Assembly: GCF_900112585.1 (NCBI RefSeq)
Contig: NZ_FOLY01000002.1
Span: 434,001-498,000 of the forward strand
From: Kushneria avicenniae
GTDB lineage: Bacteria; Pseudomonadota; Gammaproteobacteria; Pseudomonadales; Halomonadaceae
DNA: 64,000 nt
Direction of reading: 5' to 3'
Shown here: one piece after another, positions 1 to 8,462 of the stretch
Position numbering within the stretch: position 1 is the first letter of the stretch
Layout of the letters: each line of letters begins with the position of its first letter
Notes under the pieces: model-generated
The model's database searches: none
Seen by the model: the letters and a program-made list of their open reading frames with translations, nothing else
Told to the model about the DNA's origin: nothing
Translations under genes and position numbers: made by a program

Positions 1-156
1 AGCCACGACAGCATGGTCGACCGGCGACGGCAGGTCTGCAACGATTCTCTGGGCGATTTTCCGGGCGGGTCACTGGAGCGGTTCAGTGAAGTCATCATGC
101 AGAGCCTGTCCCGGACGACACAGCCTCCCTCAACCAATGGCGAGGTGGGCGCATGA
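1..156 (+). CDS. 3' end of an unidentified upstream gene
   Basis: Frame 1 is open from the first base to a TGA at 154-156 and encodes about 51 residues ending in NGEVGA. The stop overlaps the start of the LicD-like gene in an ATGA arrangement, which is typical of translationally coupled genes of one operon. The visible tail has the pattern DFPGGSLERFSEVI. That vaguely recalls the last helix of CDP-glycerol glycerophosphotransferases and other capsule GT-B enzymes, but it is too short to assign. The product is probably part of the same surface-polymer locus. Confidence 0.6.
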   Translation, partial: SHDSMVDRRRQVCNDSLGDFPGGSLERFSEVIMQSLSRTTQPPSTNGEVGA

Positions 157-1430
157 AGCTCAGAAAAGGGTTTCGTATTGTCAGCTTTCTTAATGGGCCG
201 CATGGATGGCTGAAAAGAAACGTCTTTGCCTGCGCCGGCTGGCTTGGCACCATGCTGGTAACAAGTCAACCGGTACTGGCAAGAGAGGTCTTTACCGGCT
301 TCAGGCATAGCGAATTCAAAACGACCATGCGCCGTACCGGCTGGTACGCCCGCAAGGGCTGGCCCGGCAGGGAATTCATGCATGATCCGCTGTTTGATTT
401 CACCGACGGCCTTGAAACCAGGGAGCTTGATGCCCTTCAGGCTTTTCTTGATAAACGTCGCTGCGCCATTGGTGAAGAAAATTACAGCATCGATATGTTG
501 TACCTTCACGGTAAAAAGGCGCATCTGGCGCTGGAAGAGGGGGATCAAAAGCAATTTGATCGTCTATTCGAGCAATACCAAAACTACGCTGGCACCATTC
601 TTGCCTGGTTTGATGAGCGCTCGGCAGGCAGCAAGACTTCACTGGAAAAGGCGCCGGCCATCATTGCGGATTTCTCGACGGCACATGCGGCCAGAAGCCT
701 CGAAGATTTTGCCGAGTTAATGAAAGAGGAAGGTTATAATTGGTATGTGATCTCGGGCACGTTTCTGGGGCTGATCCGAGATAAGGGCTTTATTCCGCAT
801 GACTACGACATTGATGTTGGTATCAATGCCGAAGGGCTTGATTTCGAGCAACTTTGCAATACCGTTCGACAGAGCGAGAAGTTTGAGCTGGTCAAGATTG
901 AAAGGGCTTCGGTATTGAAGACCGATAACAACGGTACTCGAGGGATCGAATATATACCAACCATTATCAAGGCCGTTCATCACAACAGCATCATGATGGA
1001 TATTTTCGTTCACTATAAAAAAGGTCAAATTCGATGGCATGGTACCGAAAAACATTGCTGGTCCAATCTTGACTACTCGCTAAAGGATTATGAGCTTGCG
1101 GGTATACCGGTCAAGGGGCCTGCAGATGCCGACATCTATCTACGTGAAAACTACGGGGACTGGCGCACCCCCCGATCGGATTTCAATAGTTCGGTGGATA
1201 CCCCCAACCTAGTGCCGACCAAAAACCTGCTATCCATTGCTTTTTTTCTCAGCAAAAGCATGCAGCTTCAAAAAAAGCAGCCAGACGCGGCCAGTCAACT
1301 GCTCGATATGCTGACAGCACGGCAAATTATCACGACAGATTGCAGGCTGCGTGAGCACTGGTTTTTTGAGCCATCGGAAGTTTTTTCACAGGATAGTGAG
1401 CATCTAACAAAAAAGTGTGATGCTCGCTGA
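153..1430 (+). CDS. LicD-family phosphotransferase/nucleotidyltransferase-fold protein
   Basis: The signature of the LicD/fukutin family is clear at residues 200-222: SGTFLGLIRDKGFIP followed by HDYDIDVGI, with the metal-binding Asp pattern DYDID. Further family features are MDIFVHY (about 282-288) and YGDW (334-337), near the usual C-terminal motif. LicD proteins transfer phosphocholine or other phospho-substituents onto cell-surface glycans. At 425 residues it is longer than the roughly 270 residues usual for bacterial LicD; the extra sequence is N-terminal (about 1-180) and includes a hydrophobic stretch near residues 25-42 that could be a membrane anchor. It overlaps the upstream gene by 4 bases. 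With tagD- and tagF-like genes downstream, I infer that it decorates or builds a phosphodiester-containing polymer. The transferred group cannot be told from sequence. Confidence 0.8.
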   Translation: MKLRKGFRIVSFLNGPHGWLKRNVFACAGWLGTMLVTSQPVLAREVFTGFRHSEFKTTMRRTGWYARKGWPGREFMHDPLFDFTDGLETRELDALQAFLDKRRCAIGEENYSIDMLYLHGKKAHLALEEGDQKQFDRLFEQYQNYAGTILAWFDERSAGSKTSLEKAPAIIADFSTAHAARSLEDFAELMKEEGYNWYVISGTFLGLIRDKGFIPHDYDIDVGINAEGLDFEQLCNTVRQSEKFELVKIERASVLKTDNNGTRGIEYIPTIIKAVHHNSIMMDIFVHYKKGQIRWHGTEKHCWSNLDYSLKDYELAGIPVKGPADADIYLRENYGDWRTPRSDFNSSVDTPNLVPTKNLLSIAFFLSKSMQLQKKQPDAASQLLDMLTARQIITTDCRLREHWFFEPSEVFSQDSEHLTKKCDAR

Positions 1431-1460
1431 CCTTGTATCCAAATAAACAGGTTTGTTGCA

Positions 1461-3164
1461 TTGAAAGAATTGACCCCCGTACTGATCTGGCTTTATAGCC
1501 TGTCAAAAAAAATTATCAAAATGGTGCCGGCTCATACAGCCGGCATTGTTGTCATGAACCTTGTATCGCAGTTTACCCTGACCATTGCATCGTTTATGCC
1601 CCTCAAAGTGGTGATTATTCTGGGGGCCAATCGGATACCCCACTATTTTCCGGCTTCCTTTCAGAACATAGACAAAAACATGCTGGTGTTATGGCTAACC
1701 CTGGCTGCCGGAATGTCCTACCTGCTGCACCTCCTTTCTGAAAAAATCATCCGTAACCTTTCGGCCGGGGGAGGCCGGCTTATTGGATTGCGCAATGACA
1801 AGATTGCACTGTTCGATAACCAGGAAGAGCTGACGGCCAATAGCTACGCCCGGTTTTCGGATGCGTTATCAAGCCTTGTGTTTATGGGCATGGTGTTTGC
1901 ATTAATGGGCTATTTTCATGGTCGAGCACTCTGGTTCAATCTTTTTTTCATGGCACTAATAACAGCCGGATTCATTATCGCAGCTAGCGTGTCGAAGCAT
2001 ATAAACAAGGTTTTATCTACCCACCTTGTCTTTTATGTCGATATTGCTACAACAGCAGGCTTTCTAGGACTGTTCTGCTTTATTGTTTTTGAATTTTACG
2101 TCGATCAGATTCCGTCATTTATGGTGGCGTTGGCCACGTTTATTCTGTCCAAACAGTTTTATGGCAAGATAACCGGTATGGTCAAGGATGTCGTAAAGCT
2201 GCATAAACGCAAACCGGCGATCGATGCGCTTTTTTTCAAAACAAAAACGTTTACGGGCAAACGCAAAAAGGGCGAAGACATCTTTTGGTCGCTCATGGAC
2301 AAACAGCAAAGGCAGCTATGGGTCAAAAATGTTTTGCCTATGGATATCAAGGAAAATGCGAAATTAGAAGTTAATTTTTTGCAGTCTAATATCGTCAATA
2401 TTTTGGCTTTCGATGTTAAAGTTTCTTCTGATAAAATCAATAAACGTTATTTGGTAAAGCTATTCCATGGCAACCGAACCGCTGCTGCCACTCACGAGGC
2501 GCTGCTGCTCCAGGAAGAGGGCATTGTGCTCCCGACGCTGAAACTGGTCATTACTGACCAGGTAGAAGGCTTTCGCTGTCACGTGTTCGAAGTACCTGTA
2601 GAAGATGACAGTTTTTTGCACGACTCCGAGGCTAGACAAGCTTCGGAGCGCCTTTTCAACGAGATCGCAAGGGCAGAGCTGAGTAAAACCTTCGTGTCGC
2701 GATATACCCGATCACGGCCCGGGCTGGGGCATCAACTCGACAAGGAAAGGTTGAAAAACGCCAGCAATCGCCAAGACGTTCATGACGACATCGACGTGTT
2801 TTTCAGTCATGTTGATGACATCAACGCGCGACTGAAAAAGCTGCCGCTGATCATCATCAACCCTGATGCGAATAAAATGGACCTAGTACGCAAGAGGGGA
2901 GACGTCCTGCTGTGTAGCCACTGGGGCGGATGGAGCCTTGTACCGTTTGGGTCCACGTGGCCGGCCAGAGAGGAAAGTCTGGAAAAGATACAGGGATGGA
3001 TCGAAAGTCACGGTACTGACAAGTTAAAAAAAGTCAATATTGAGGATGCACTGCTGGCAGCTTATATTAGAGAAATTGAAGGGTTGTATCAAAAGCAGCG
3101 ATATAGAGATTTGTTTACAGTTATACAATCCCTGAGTACGCAATTCTATAATCGGAAAAAATAA
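1461..3164 (+). CDS. membrane protein with ABC-exporter-like TM region and degenerate kinase-like C-terminal domain
   Basis: I do not recognise a named family. Residues about 20-240 contain five or six hydrophobic segments whose spacing resembles the membrane domain of type I ABC exporters, but no ATPase motifs (Walker A or LSGG) follow. Residues about 300-567 look like an aminoglycoside/choline-kinase-type fold. NPDANKMDLV sits where HGDxxxxN would be, and LLCSHWGGWSLVPFG sits where the family has viDWe plus glycines. The HxD histidine and the metal-binding Asp of DWE both appear replaced, so catalysis is doubtful. The start is a TTG at 1461 with AACAGG upstream; an ATG at codon 21 (1521) is an alternative without a clear ribosome site. 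It lies between licD-like and tagF-like genes, so a role in making or sensing polymer intermediates is inferred. Confidence 0.55.
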   Translation: MKELTPVLIWLYSLSKKIIKMVPAHTAGIVVMNLVSQFTLTIASFMPLKVVIILGANRIPHYFPASFQNIDKNMLVLWLTLAAGMSYLLHLLSEKIIRNLSAGGGRLIGLRNDKIALFDNQEELTANSYARFSDALSSLVFMGMVFALMGYFHGRALWFNLFFMALITAGFIIAASVSKHINKVLSTHLVFYVDIATTAGFLGLFCFIVFEFYVDQIPSFMVALATFILSKQFYGKITGMVKDVVKLHKRKPAIDALFFKTKTFTGKRKKGEDIFWSLMDKQQRQLWVKNVLPMDIKENAKLEVNFLQSNIVNILAFDVKVSSDKINKRYLVKLFHGNRTAAATHEALLLQEEGIVLPTLKLVITDQVEGFRCHVFEVPVEDDSFLHDSEARQASERLFNEIARAELSKTFVSRYTRSRPGLGHQLDKERLKNASNRQDVHDDIDVFFSHVDDINARLKKLPLIIINPDANKMDLVRKRGDVLLCSHWGGWSLVPFGSTWPAREESLEKIQGWIESHGTDKLKKVNIEDALLAAYIREIEGLYQKQRYRDLFTVIQSLSTQFYNRKK

Positions 3165-3196
3165 AATTTACGACGCGGTCGAAAAAGGACAGGGGA

Positions 3197-5194
3197 ATGG
3201 ATGTTGCAAGTGTAAAAATAGAAAACGGCTCGGTATTTGTCACGGTAGCTTCACCTAGTGACGATACACGGTTGCTGGCAATGATAAGAAACGGAAAAAA
3301 AGTAACTTATTTTGAGAAGCTGTCAAGCGACGTCACCAAAACTACTTTCAAACTGAATGCAAACAGAGTCGGCAAGGAAGGTTATTACAATCTATATTTT
3401 GAAAAAAATGATGAAAGGGTTAGAGCAGGCAAAAACCTGTACCAAGAAATTTCAAATAATAAGGATAGATTTTTAGGGCAGACAGAATTTAAAGCCGGTA
3501 GAAAAACATTATTTCTTAATTGTTATTTGACCTACCCGGGCACAGGATTGTCATTGTATGTTAAAAAAAACAAAAATTATTTTAACGAGCTCATTGGGAT
3601 CAATGAGCCCCCGCGGGTAATTTCATTGAGCAGAGAAAAAACAAGATTAAATATAACAGGTGAGGGGTTTTTTTTAGGGCCAATAAAAAGCTCTGAAGAT
3701 GTTTATGTGCTGGCTTCCTCAAGACATCTGGACAAGGGCAAAAAAATAAGTGCGGATGTGTCCTACATCAAGGAAAAACAGGGCGCTTTTAGATTTTCGT
3801 CGTCAGTGAATATTCAAAATCTTTTTAATGAAGGGTTTTTTGAAAATAGATTTGTAGATCTTTTTCTAGTAATTATAGATGAAGATGGCAAGCCTCATAA
3901 AAGGCGGCTGACCGATCGTCAAAACAGGCTGGAATATATTTCCGGCGACGATATTTTTCTTTACAAGAAAATAGCAGCCCGCAAGGATTTCTATCCTTAC
4001 CTGACGCGTAGCATACATCGCGGGGTTTCGATCATGTATCGTGACCACCGTTCGGCTGACAGTACCTGGTGTCAGTTAAAAGAAAAATGTGCTGTAGCTC
4101 TTGATAATCTGCTCCCGGCGTCTCGAAAAAGCCGCTGGGTATTGTTTGAGCACGAATCGCAAACCGCCCAAGATAACGCTTTCGTTTTTTTTAAATGGTT
4201 AAAAGAAAATCACCCGGAGCAAAAAAGCTATTACATAATCGATAAAAAAGCCAAGGATTATAACCGGGTTTCAGGATACGATGGTGTAGTAAGCTACTTT
4301 AGTTTTAGGCATTTGATGCTCATGCTGCGGTGTTCGCTGATTGTATCGTCGCAAAGCAGGTTTCATGGATACAAGTTCAGGCCACTGAAATCTCCGATGC
4401 GCGAAAAAATAATAGAAAAGAAAAACGTTTTTTTGCAGCATGGGGTAACCGGTCTCAAAAAGAATGCTTCATTTGATCGCAAGCATTTTCGCGATGCTGC
4501 GGATCTGATAACGGTGTCAAGCGAAACTGAGTTAGAGATAGTTAGAGATAACTGGAATTTTGAAGAGGGTGCCATTGCTTTAAGTGGGATGGCACGGTTT
4601 GATAATTTAGTTGATAAATCATCAAGCAATATACTACAAGTCTTGGTTATACCTACATGGCGGCTTTGGCTTGAAGGAACTACAAAAGAAGAATTCAAAA
4701 AAAGCGAGTTTTTTGAGTTTTATAGTTCACTTTTGGGTGAAAAGAATATAAAAAAAACTCGAGATGGCAAGCCAATCGAGTTTATATTTTATCTGCATTC
4801 CAAGATAGCAGAGCATCTAAATGCTTTTAAATGCGCTGATAACGTCAAATGTATAGAGATGGGAGCTACGCCAGTCAATGAACTGATGATGCAATCCAAT
4901 ATTATGGTTACGGACTATTCATCAGTGGCTTGGGACTTTTTATACATGAATAAAAAAGTGATTTTTTCTCATTTTGACGCTGATCGGTACTTGGCAACTC
5001 ACGGTTCTTACATGGATTTTTCAAACGAGTTATTTGGCCGGCAAGTATTCAGTGTTGATGAGTTAAATAAAGCAGTTTTAGATAATGGCAATGAAAAAAA
5101 TTTTGATGCCGGTGAAAATTTTTTTGAGTATCAGGATAGAAAAAATTGTGAAAGAATATATGACTCCATAAAAAACAGTTTTCCTTGTTCATAA
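3197..5194 (+). CDS. CDP-glycerol glycerophosphotransferase (TagF/TagB-like)
   Basis: This enzyme would add glycerol phosphate from CDP-glycerol to a lipid-linked or polymer acceptor at the inner face of the membrane. The C-terminal half (about 350-660) carries the Glyphos_transf signatures: VFLQHGVTGLKK near residue 413, with the catalytic-type His, and VTDYSSVAWDFLYMNKKVIF near 570, equivalent to the family TDYSS-x-x-x-D-x motif that holds CDP-glycerol. The first 330 residues are a low-similarity, probably beta-rich region, as in long TagF-like proteins. AAGGA lies 7 bases before the ATG. The gene is visibly AT-rich compared with the housekeeping genes of the window. The cytidylyltransferase that makes its donor is the next gene. 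Confidence 0.85.
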   Translation: MDVASVKIENGSVFVTVASPSDDTRLLAMIRNGKKVTYFEKLSSDVTKTTFKLNANRVGKEGYYNLYFEKNDERVRAGKNLYQEISNNKDRFLGQTEFKAGRKTLFLNCYLTYPGTGLSLYVKKNKNYFNELIGINEPPRVISLSREKTRLNITGEGFFLGPIKSSEDVYVLASSRHLDKGKKISADVSYIKEKQGAFRFSSSVNIQNLFNEGFFENRFVDLFLVIIDEDGKPHKRRLTDRQNRLEYISGDDIFLYKKIAARKDFYPYLTRSIHRGVSIMYRDHRSADSTWCQLKEKCAVALDNLLPASRKSRWVLFEHESQTAQDNAFVFFKWLKENHPEQKSYYIIDKKAKDYNRVSGYDGVVSYFSFRHLMLMLRCSLIVSSQSRFHGYKFRPLKSPMREKIIEKKNVFLQHGVTGLKKNASFDRKHFRDAADLITVSSETELEIVRDNWNFEEGAIALSGMARFDNLVDKSSSNILQVLVIPTWRLWLEGTTKEEFKKSEFFEFYSSLLGEKNIKKTRDGKPIEFIFYLHSKIAEHLNAFKCADNVKCIEMGATPVNELMMQSNIMVTDYSSVAWDFLYMNKKVIFSHFDADRYLATHGSYMDFSNELFGRQVFSVDELNKAVLDNGNEKNFDAGENFFEYQDRKNCERIYDSIKNSFPCS

Positions 5195-5276
5195 AATTTG
5201 CCATCATAATTCTTACTTATACGATATAACTTTTTGAGGCTGGTATATGGCATGCTCAAAGTAGAAGGGTTTTTTA

Positions 5277-5747
5277 ATGGATGAAGTTAGAAAAGTAGTC
5301 CTTACATATGGGACTTTTGATCTTTTTCATGTGGGCCATTTGAATCTTTTGGAGCGATTAGCTGATTTGGGCGGCAAACTAATCGTTGGCGTGTCCACCG
5401 ACGAATTCAACGAGCTCAAGGGCAAGCGGACCGTTGTGGACTATCAGGATCGCGCGCGCATCGTGGCCGGTCTCAAGTGTGTCGATGCGGTGATCCCGGA
5501 AGAAGGCTGGGAACAAAAGCGCGCCGATATAGTCAGGTACGACGTTGATATTTTTGGCATGGGGCATGACTGGGAAGGCAAGTTTGATGAGCTGCGCGAC
5601 CTGTGCGAGGTAGTGTACCTTCCCCGTACGGACGGCGTCTCCAGCACCCAGATCAAGGAGCTGCTGAGAGTGCTCGACAAATCCCATGTGGATGATCTGA
5701 AAAAGGCGCTGGATCTAATCCAGTCAATTGTGCAGAAATTTGAGTGA
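5277..5747 (+). CDS. tagD: glycerol-3-phosphate cytidylyltransferase
   Basis: It makes CDP-glycerol from CTP and glycerol 3-phosphate. The nucleotidyltransferase signature GTFDLFHVGH is at residues 12-21, and the second family motif appears as RTDGVSSTQI near 117-126, matching the RTxGISTTxI of TagD/GCT. At 156 residues it is somewhat longer than Bacillus TagD (about 130); the extra residues form a C-terminal helix. GAAGGG lies 10 bases before the ATG. It lies directly after the CDP-glycerol-dependent transferase, so substrate supply and use are adjacent. Base composition switches from AT-rich at its start to the GC-rich local norm inside the gene. Confidence 0.9.
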   Translation: MDEVRKVVLTYGTFDLFHVGHLNLLERLADLGGKLIVGVSTDEFNELKGKRTVVDYQDRARIVAGLKCVDAVIPEEGWEQKRADIVRYDVDIFGMGHDWEGKFDELRDLCEVVYLPRTDGVSSTQIKELLRVLDKSHVDDLKKALDLIQSIVQKFE

Positions 5748-5765
5748 GGCTTATGGTTTCCCGAC

Positions 5766-7139
5766 ATGCCGGCTGATTCCTACAACCATTATGCGGCGCT
5801 AGTATCGCGCGCCATCGATGTGGTCGCGATCGCACTGGCTGGCTGGCTGGCATATTGCTATCTGTTTGGCGAATGGTACATCGAGTCGGAGCGTTACACG
5901 TGGGCCATCACGGCCGGCGTTCTGATGGTGCTTGCCATTCTGCCGGGGTTTGGTATCTATCGTTCATGGCGGGGTCAGCTGCGTGCCACTCTGGTATTTC
6001 GGCTTGCCCTTGGGTACAGCATTATTGCGCTGTTCGTCACGGCCATACTGTTTTTTTTCAACCTGTCGCTGACGTTTTCCCGCCAGTGGATCGGTTTCTG
6101 GTTGGTAACAGCGTTTGGGCTATCGGTGCTGTTTCGGTTCGTGGCGTTCAGCATCCTCTCCGGCCTTCGGTTGCAGGGGCGTAATCGTCGTCGGGTTGTG
6201 CTGATCGGAGATATCAGCTCCTGCAAGACCGCTTTCAAAAGCCTTCAAAGCAATAGGGCGCTGGGGTTTGAAGTCAGTCGTATTCTGGTGACCAACACGC
6301 GATTGGGAAAGAGCCTGCACCGCTACCCGGGCGTCATTGACAACTACGAAGCGGGTCAGCCCCTGAGTATCGTAGAAGATGAGGTGTGGATATGCCTGCC
6401 GCTGTCCTCCGGGCAAGAGGCGCAGCGAATCCTGCGTGCCATGGGTCACGTGACGGCCAATGTCAGGCTTTTGCCAACCATGCAGGATCTGCTTCTTATT
6501 AATCACAATATTTCTAATATTGCAGGTCTACATCTGGTTGATGTCAGCTGCTCACCGATGTCTGAAGTCAGCCGTTTCTTAAAGCGCAGTGAAGATGTGG
6601 TGCTTTCTCTACTGATACTGTTGTTAACGCTACCTGTACTGATCGGTGTCGCTATTGGTGTCAAGCTAAGCTCACCCGGGCCAATTCTTTATCGACAGAA
6701 ACGAGTAAGCTGGAATGGAAAGCCTTTTGACATCATCAAGTTTCGCTCCATGCCTATAGACGTTGAGCGGGAAGATGTACGGTGGGGGGCTTCAAAGACG
6801 AAAATAAAAACGCGATTTGGTGCTTTCATACGTCGATCCAACCTTGATGAATTGCCACAGTTTTTCAACGTGCTCAAGGGTGACATGTCTGTGGTGGGCC
6901 CAAGACCCGAGCGCACAGTGTTCGTGGAGCGCTTCAAGGGCGAGATTCCGGGGTACATGCAAAAGCACATGGTCAAGGCTGGTATTACCGGCTGGGCACA
7001 GATCCACGGCTGGCGTGGCGATACATCGCTTCAAAAGCGTATTGAGATGGATTTATGGTATATTGAAAATTGGTCGATTTTTTTAGATGTCAAGATAATA
7101 AGCATGACTTTGTGGAAAGGTTTTAATGGATCAAAATAG
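5766..7139 (+). CDS. undecaprenyl-phosphate sugar-1-phosphate transferase (WbaP/WcaJ-type initiating enzyme)
   Basis: This polyprenyl glycosylphosphotransferase starts repeat-unit synthesis by moving hexose-1-phosphate from a UDP-sugar to undecaprenyl phosphate. Four N-terminal hydrophobic helices fall within residues 1-130. A Rossmann-like segment begins RRRVVLIGDISSCKTAF, and the catalytic bacterial sugar transferase domain spans about 275-457. Signatures include KRVSWNGKPFDIIKFRSM, RRSNLDELPQFFNVLKGDMS, VVGPRPER and GITGWAQIHGWRGDT. Sugar specificity (glucose or galactose) cannot be read from sequence. It starts 18 bases after tagD and overlaps the next gene by 14 bases. Confidence 0.88.
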   Translation: MPADSYNHYAALVSRAIDVVAIALAGWLAYCYLFGEWYIESERYTWAITAGVLMVLAILPGFGIYRSWRGQLRATLVFRLALGYSIIALFVTAILFFFNLSLTFSRQWIGFWLVTAFGLSVLFRFVAFSILSGLRLQGRNRRRVVLIGDISSCKTAFKSLQSNRALGFEVSRILVTNTRLGKSLHRYPGVIDNYEAGQPLSIVEDEVWICLPLSSGQEAQRILRAMGHVTANVRLLPTMQDLLLINHNISNIAGLHLVDVSCSPMSEVSRFLKRSEDVVLSLLILLLTLPVLIGVAIGVKLSSPGPILYRQKRVSWNGKPFDIIKFRSMPIDVEREDVRWGASKTKIKTRFGAFIRRSNLDELPQFFNVLKGDMSVVGPRPERTVFVERFKGEIPGYMQKHMVKAGITGWAQIHGWRGDTSLQKRIEMDLWYIENWSIFLDVKIISMTLWKGFNGSK

Positions 7140-8460
7140 CCATGGAGTAGATGTCATGGATTCTCAAGGCGATACTTGGGCAGTAATAAGTACTGTTCGT
7201 GCAGCGAATTACATTATCGAAAGCTTTATAAGTCACTATATTGCAATGGGCGCTAAAGAAATACATCTTTTTTTAGATGATGTCAGCTTTAACGAAGTTG
7301 AAACATTGTCTAGATATAAAAATGTATTTTATTATGAATGCGACGATTGTTATTGGTCTCGTATTGGTAGTAAGCCTGAAAGCATAGAAAAAAGGCAAAG
7401 CGAAAACTTTAAGTTTGCTAGGGGTAGAACTACCGCTGGATGGACTTTGCATGTGGATATTGACGAGCTGCTGATTTCTAGGGTAAAAGTCGAGAAAGTA
7501 TTAAAGGCTGTACCCAGTAAAGTATTTTCTATCTTAGTTCGCAATCTGGAAGCAGTTTATTCAAAAGAGATATCTGATAAAGAAATTTTTGAAACAAATC
7601 TTTTTAAAAAGAAAATAACTGATAAAGTCTTTTTGGAAGACATTTTTGGGAAAGAGCTTTTAGGAGTTTGCAGAAAAGGGTTCTGGGCTCACGATAAAGG
7701 TAAATCCTTTGTTAGGACTGCATTTGGTATTTCTGGATGGTGGATCCACTCACCTGATCCGATCGAAAAGTCACTAATGAAAATGGTAGAAACTTCAGAT
7801 ATGGAGTTGTTGCACTATGAGTCTTCAAGTTATTCATCTTTCAAAGAGAAAATGTTTAGAAGGTTGAACAAAAAATCTAAAACTAGCAGGCTTAGCGAGA
7901 TAGAGACAAAAAAACTGGGGGTTTTTGAGTACGTTTTTTTAAAAGAAGGCGATTCTGGATTAAAGCAAATATATAAAACAATGAATGTTTTAAGTGGAGA
8001 TAGGCTTAAAAAGTGTATATCCAAAGGGTTTGTTGTTGAAAGAAATTTAAAAAATGAAAGTGTGAGCAAAAGCCCTTTTTGCATGCCGATTTATAATTGG
8101 CGTTCTGAAGTGCTGGTATATGATTTTGCATCAAAAAAAATAAAGTTTGTTACCTCTGATTTTTTGGTTGGCAATGATGGGTTTTCTCAGGTTTATATTT
8201 TGCTAGGTGCTGAATTTTCTATTCTGTTTTTTAGAGTCAATGAAAGAAATTTTTATTTGTTTTTAAAAGAAGGTGGCAAGATAGAAGAAAATGATTTTTT
8301 TTCTATAAAATGTGTTTTAAATACTGAAAGGGATGGAAGTATAAAGTTTTCTATATTGACCAAAGATGGGTACATGAGTAGTGACAAGCAAGGCGTTGTT
8401 ACTTTTGATAAAAAGCTAAAGAATAAATGGGAAGTTTTTAAGACTTCTTACGAGGAATAA
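7126..8460 (+). CDS. glycosyltransferase family 2-like protein with an extra C-terminal domain
   Basis: Residues about 10-130 resemble the glycosyltransferase group typified by Glyco_tranf_2_4: AVISTVRAANYIIESFISHY is followed by a D-x-D-like segment, WTLHVDIDELLIS. Such enzymes transfer a sugar from a nucleotide donor in capsule or LPS synthesis. Residues about 310-444 form a separate region ending NKWEVFKTSYEE, with regularly spaced aromatic positions that could be a beta-trefoil or fascin-like carbohydrate-binding module; this is inference only. AAAGG lies 10 bases before the ATG, which sits inside the previous gene. It is one of the most AT-rich genes here, a sign of recent transfer or of a variable capsule cassette. 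Confidence 0.7.
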   Translation: MDQNSHGVDVMDSQGDTWAVISTVRAANYIIESFISHYIAMGAKEIHLFLDDVSFNEVETLSRYKNVFYYECDDCYWSRIGSKPESIEKRQSENFKFARGRTTAGWTLHVDIDELLISRVKVEKVLKAVPSKVFSILVRNLEAVYSKEISDKEIFETNLFKKKITDKVFLEDIFGKELLGVCRKGFWAHDKGKSFVRTAFGISGWWIHSPDPIEKSLMKMVETSDMELLHYESSSYSSFKEKMFRRLNKKSKTSRLSEIETKKLGVFEYVFLKEGDSGLKQIYKTMNVLSGDRLKKCISKGFVVERNLKNESVSKSPFCMPIYNWRSEVLVYDFASKKIKFVTSDFLVGNDGFSQVYILLGAEFSILFFRVNERNFYLFLKEGGKIEENDFFSIKCVLNTERDGSIKFSILTKDGYMSSDKQGVVTFDKKLKNKWEVFKTSYEE

Positions 8461-8462
8461 AT

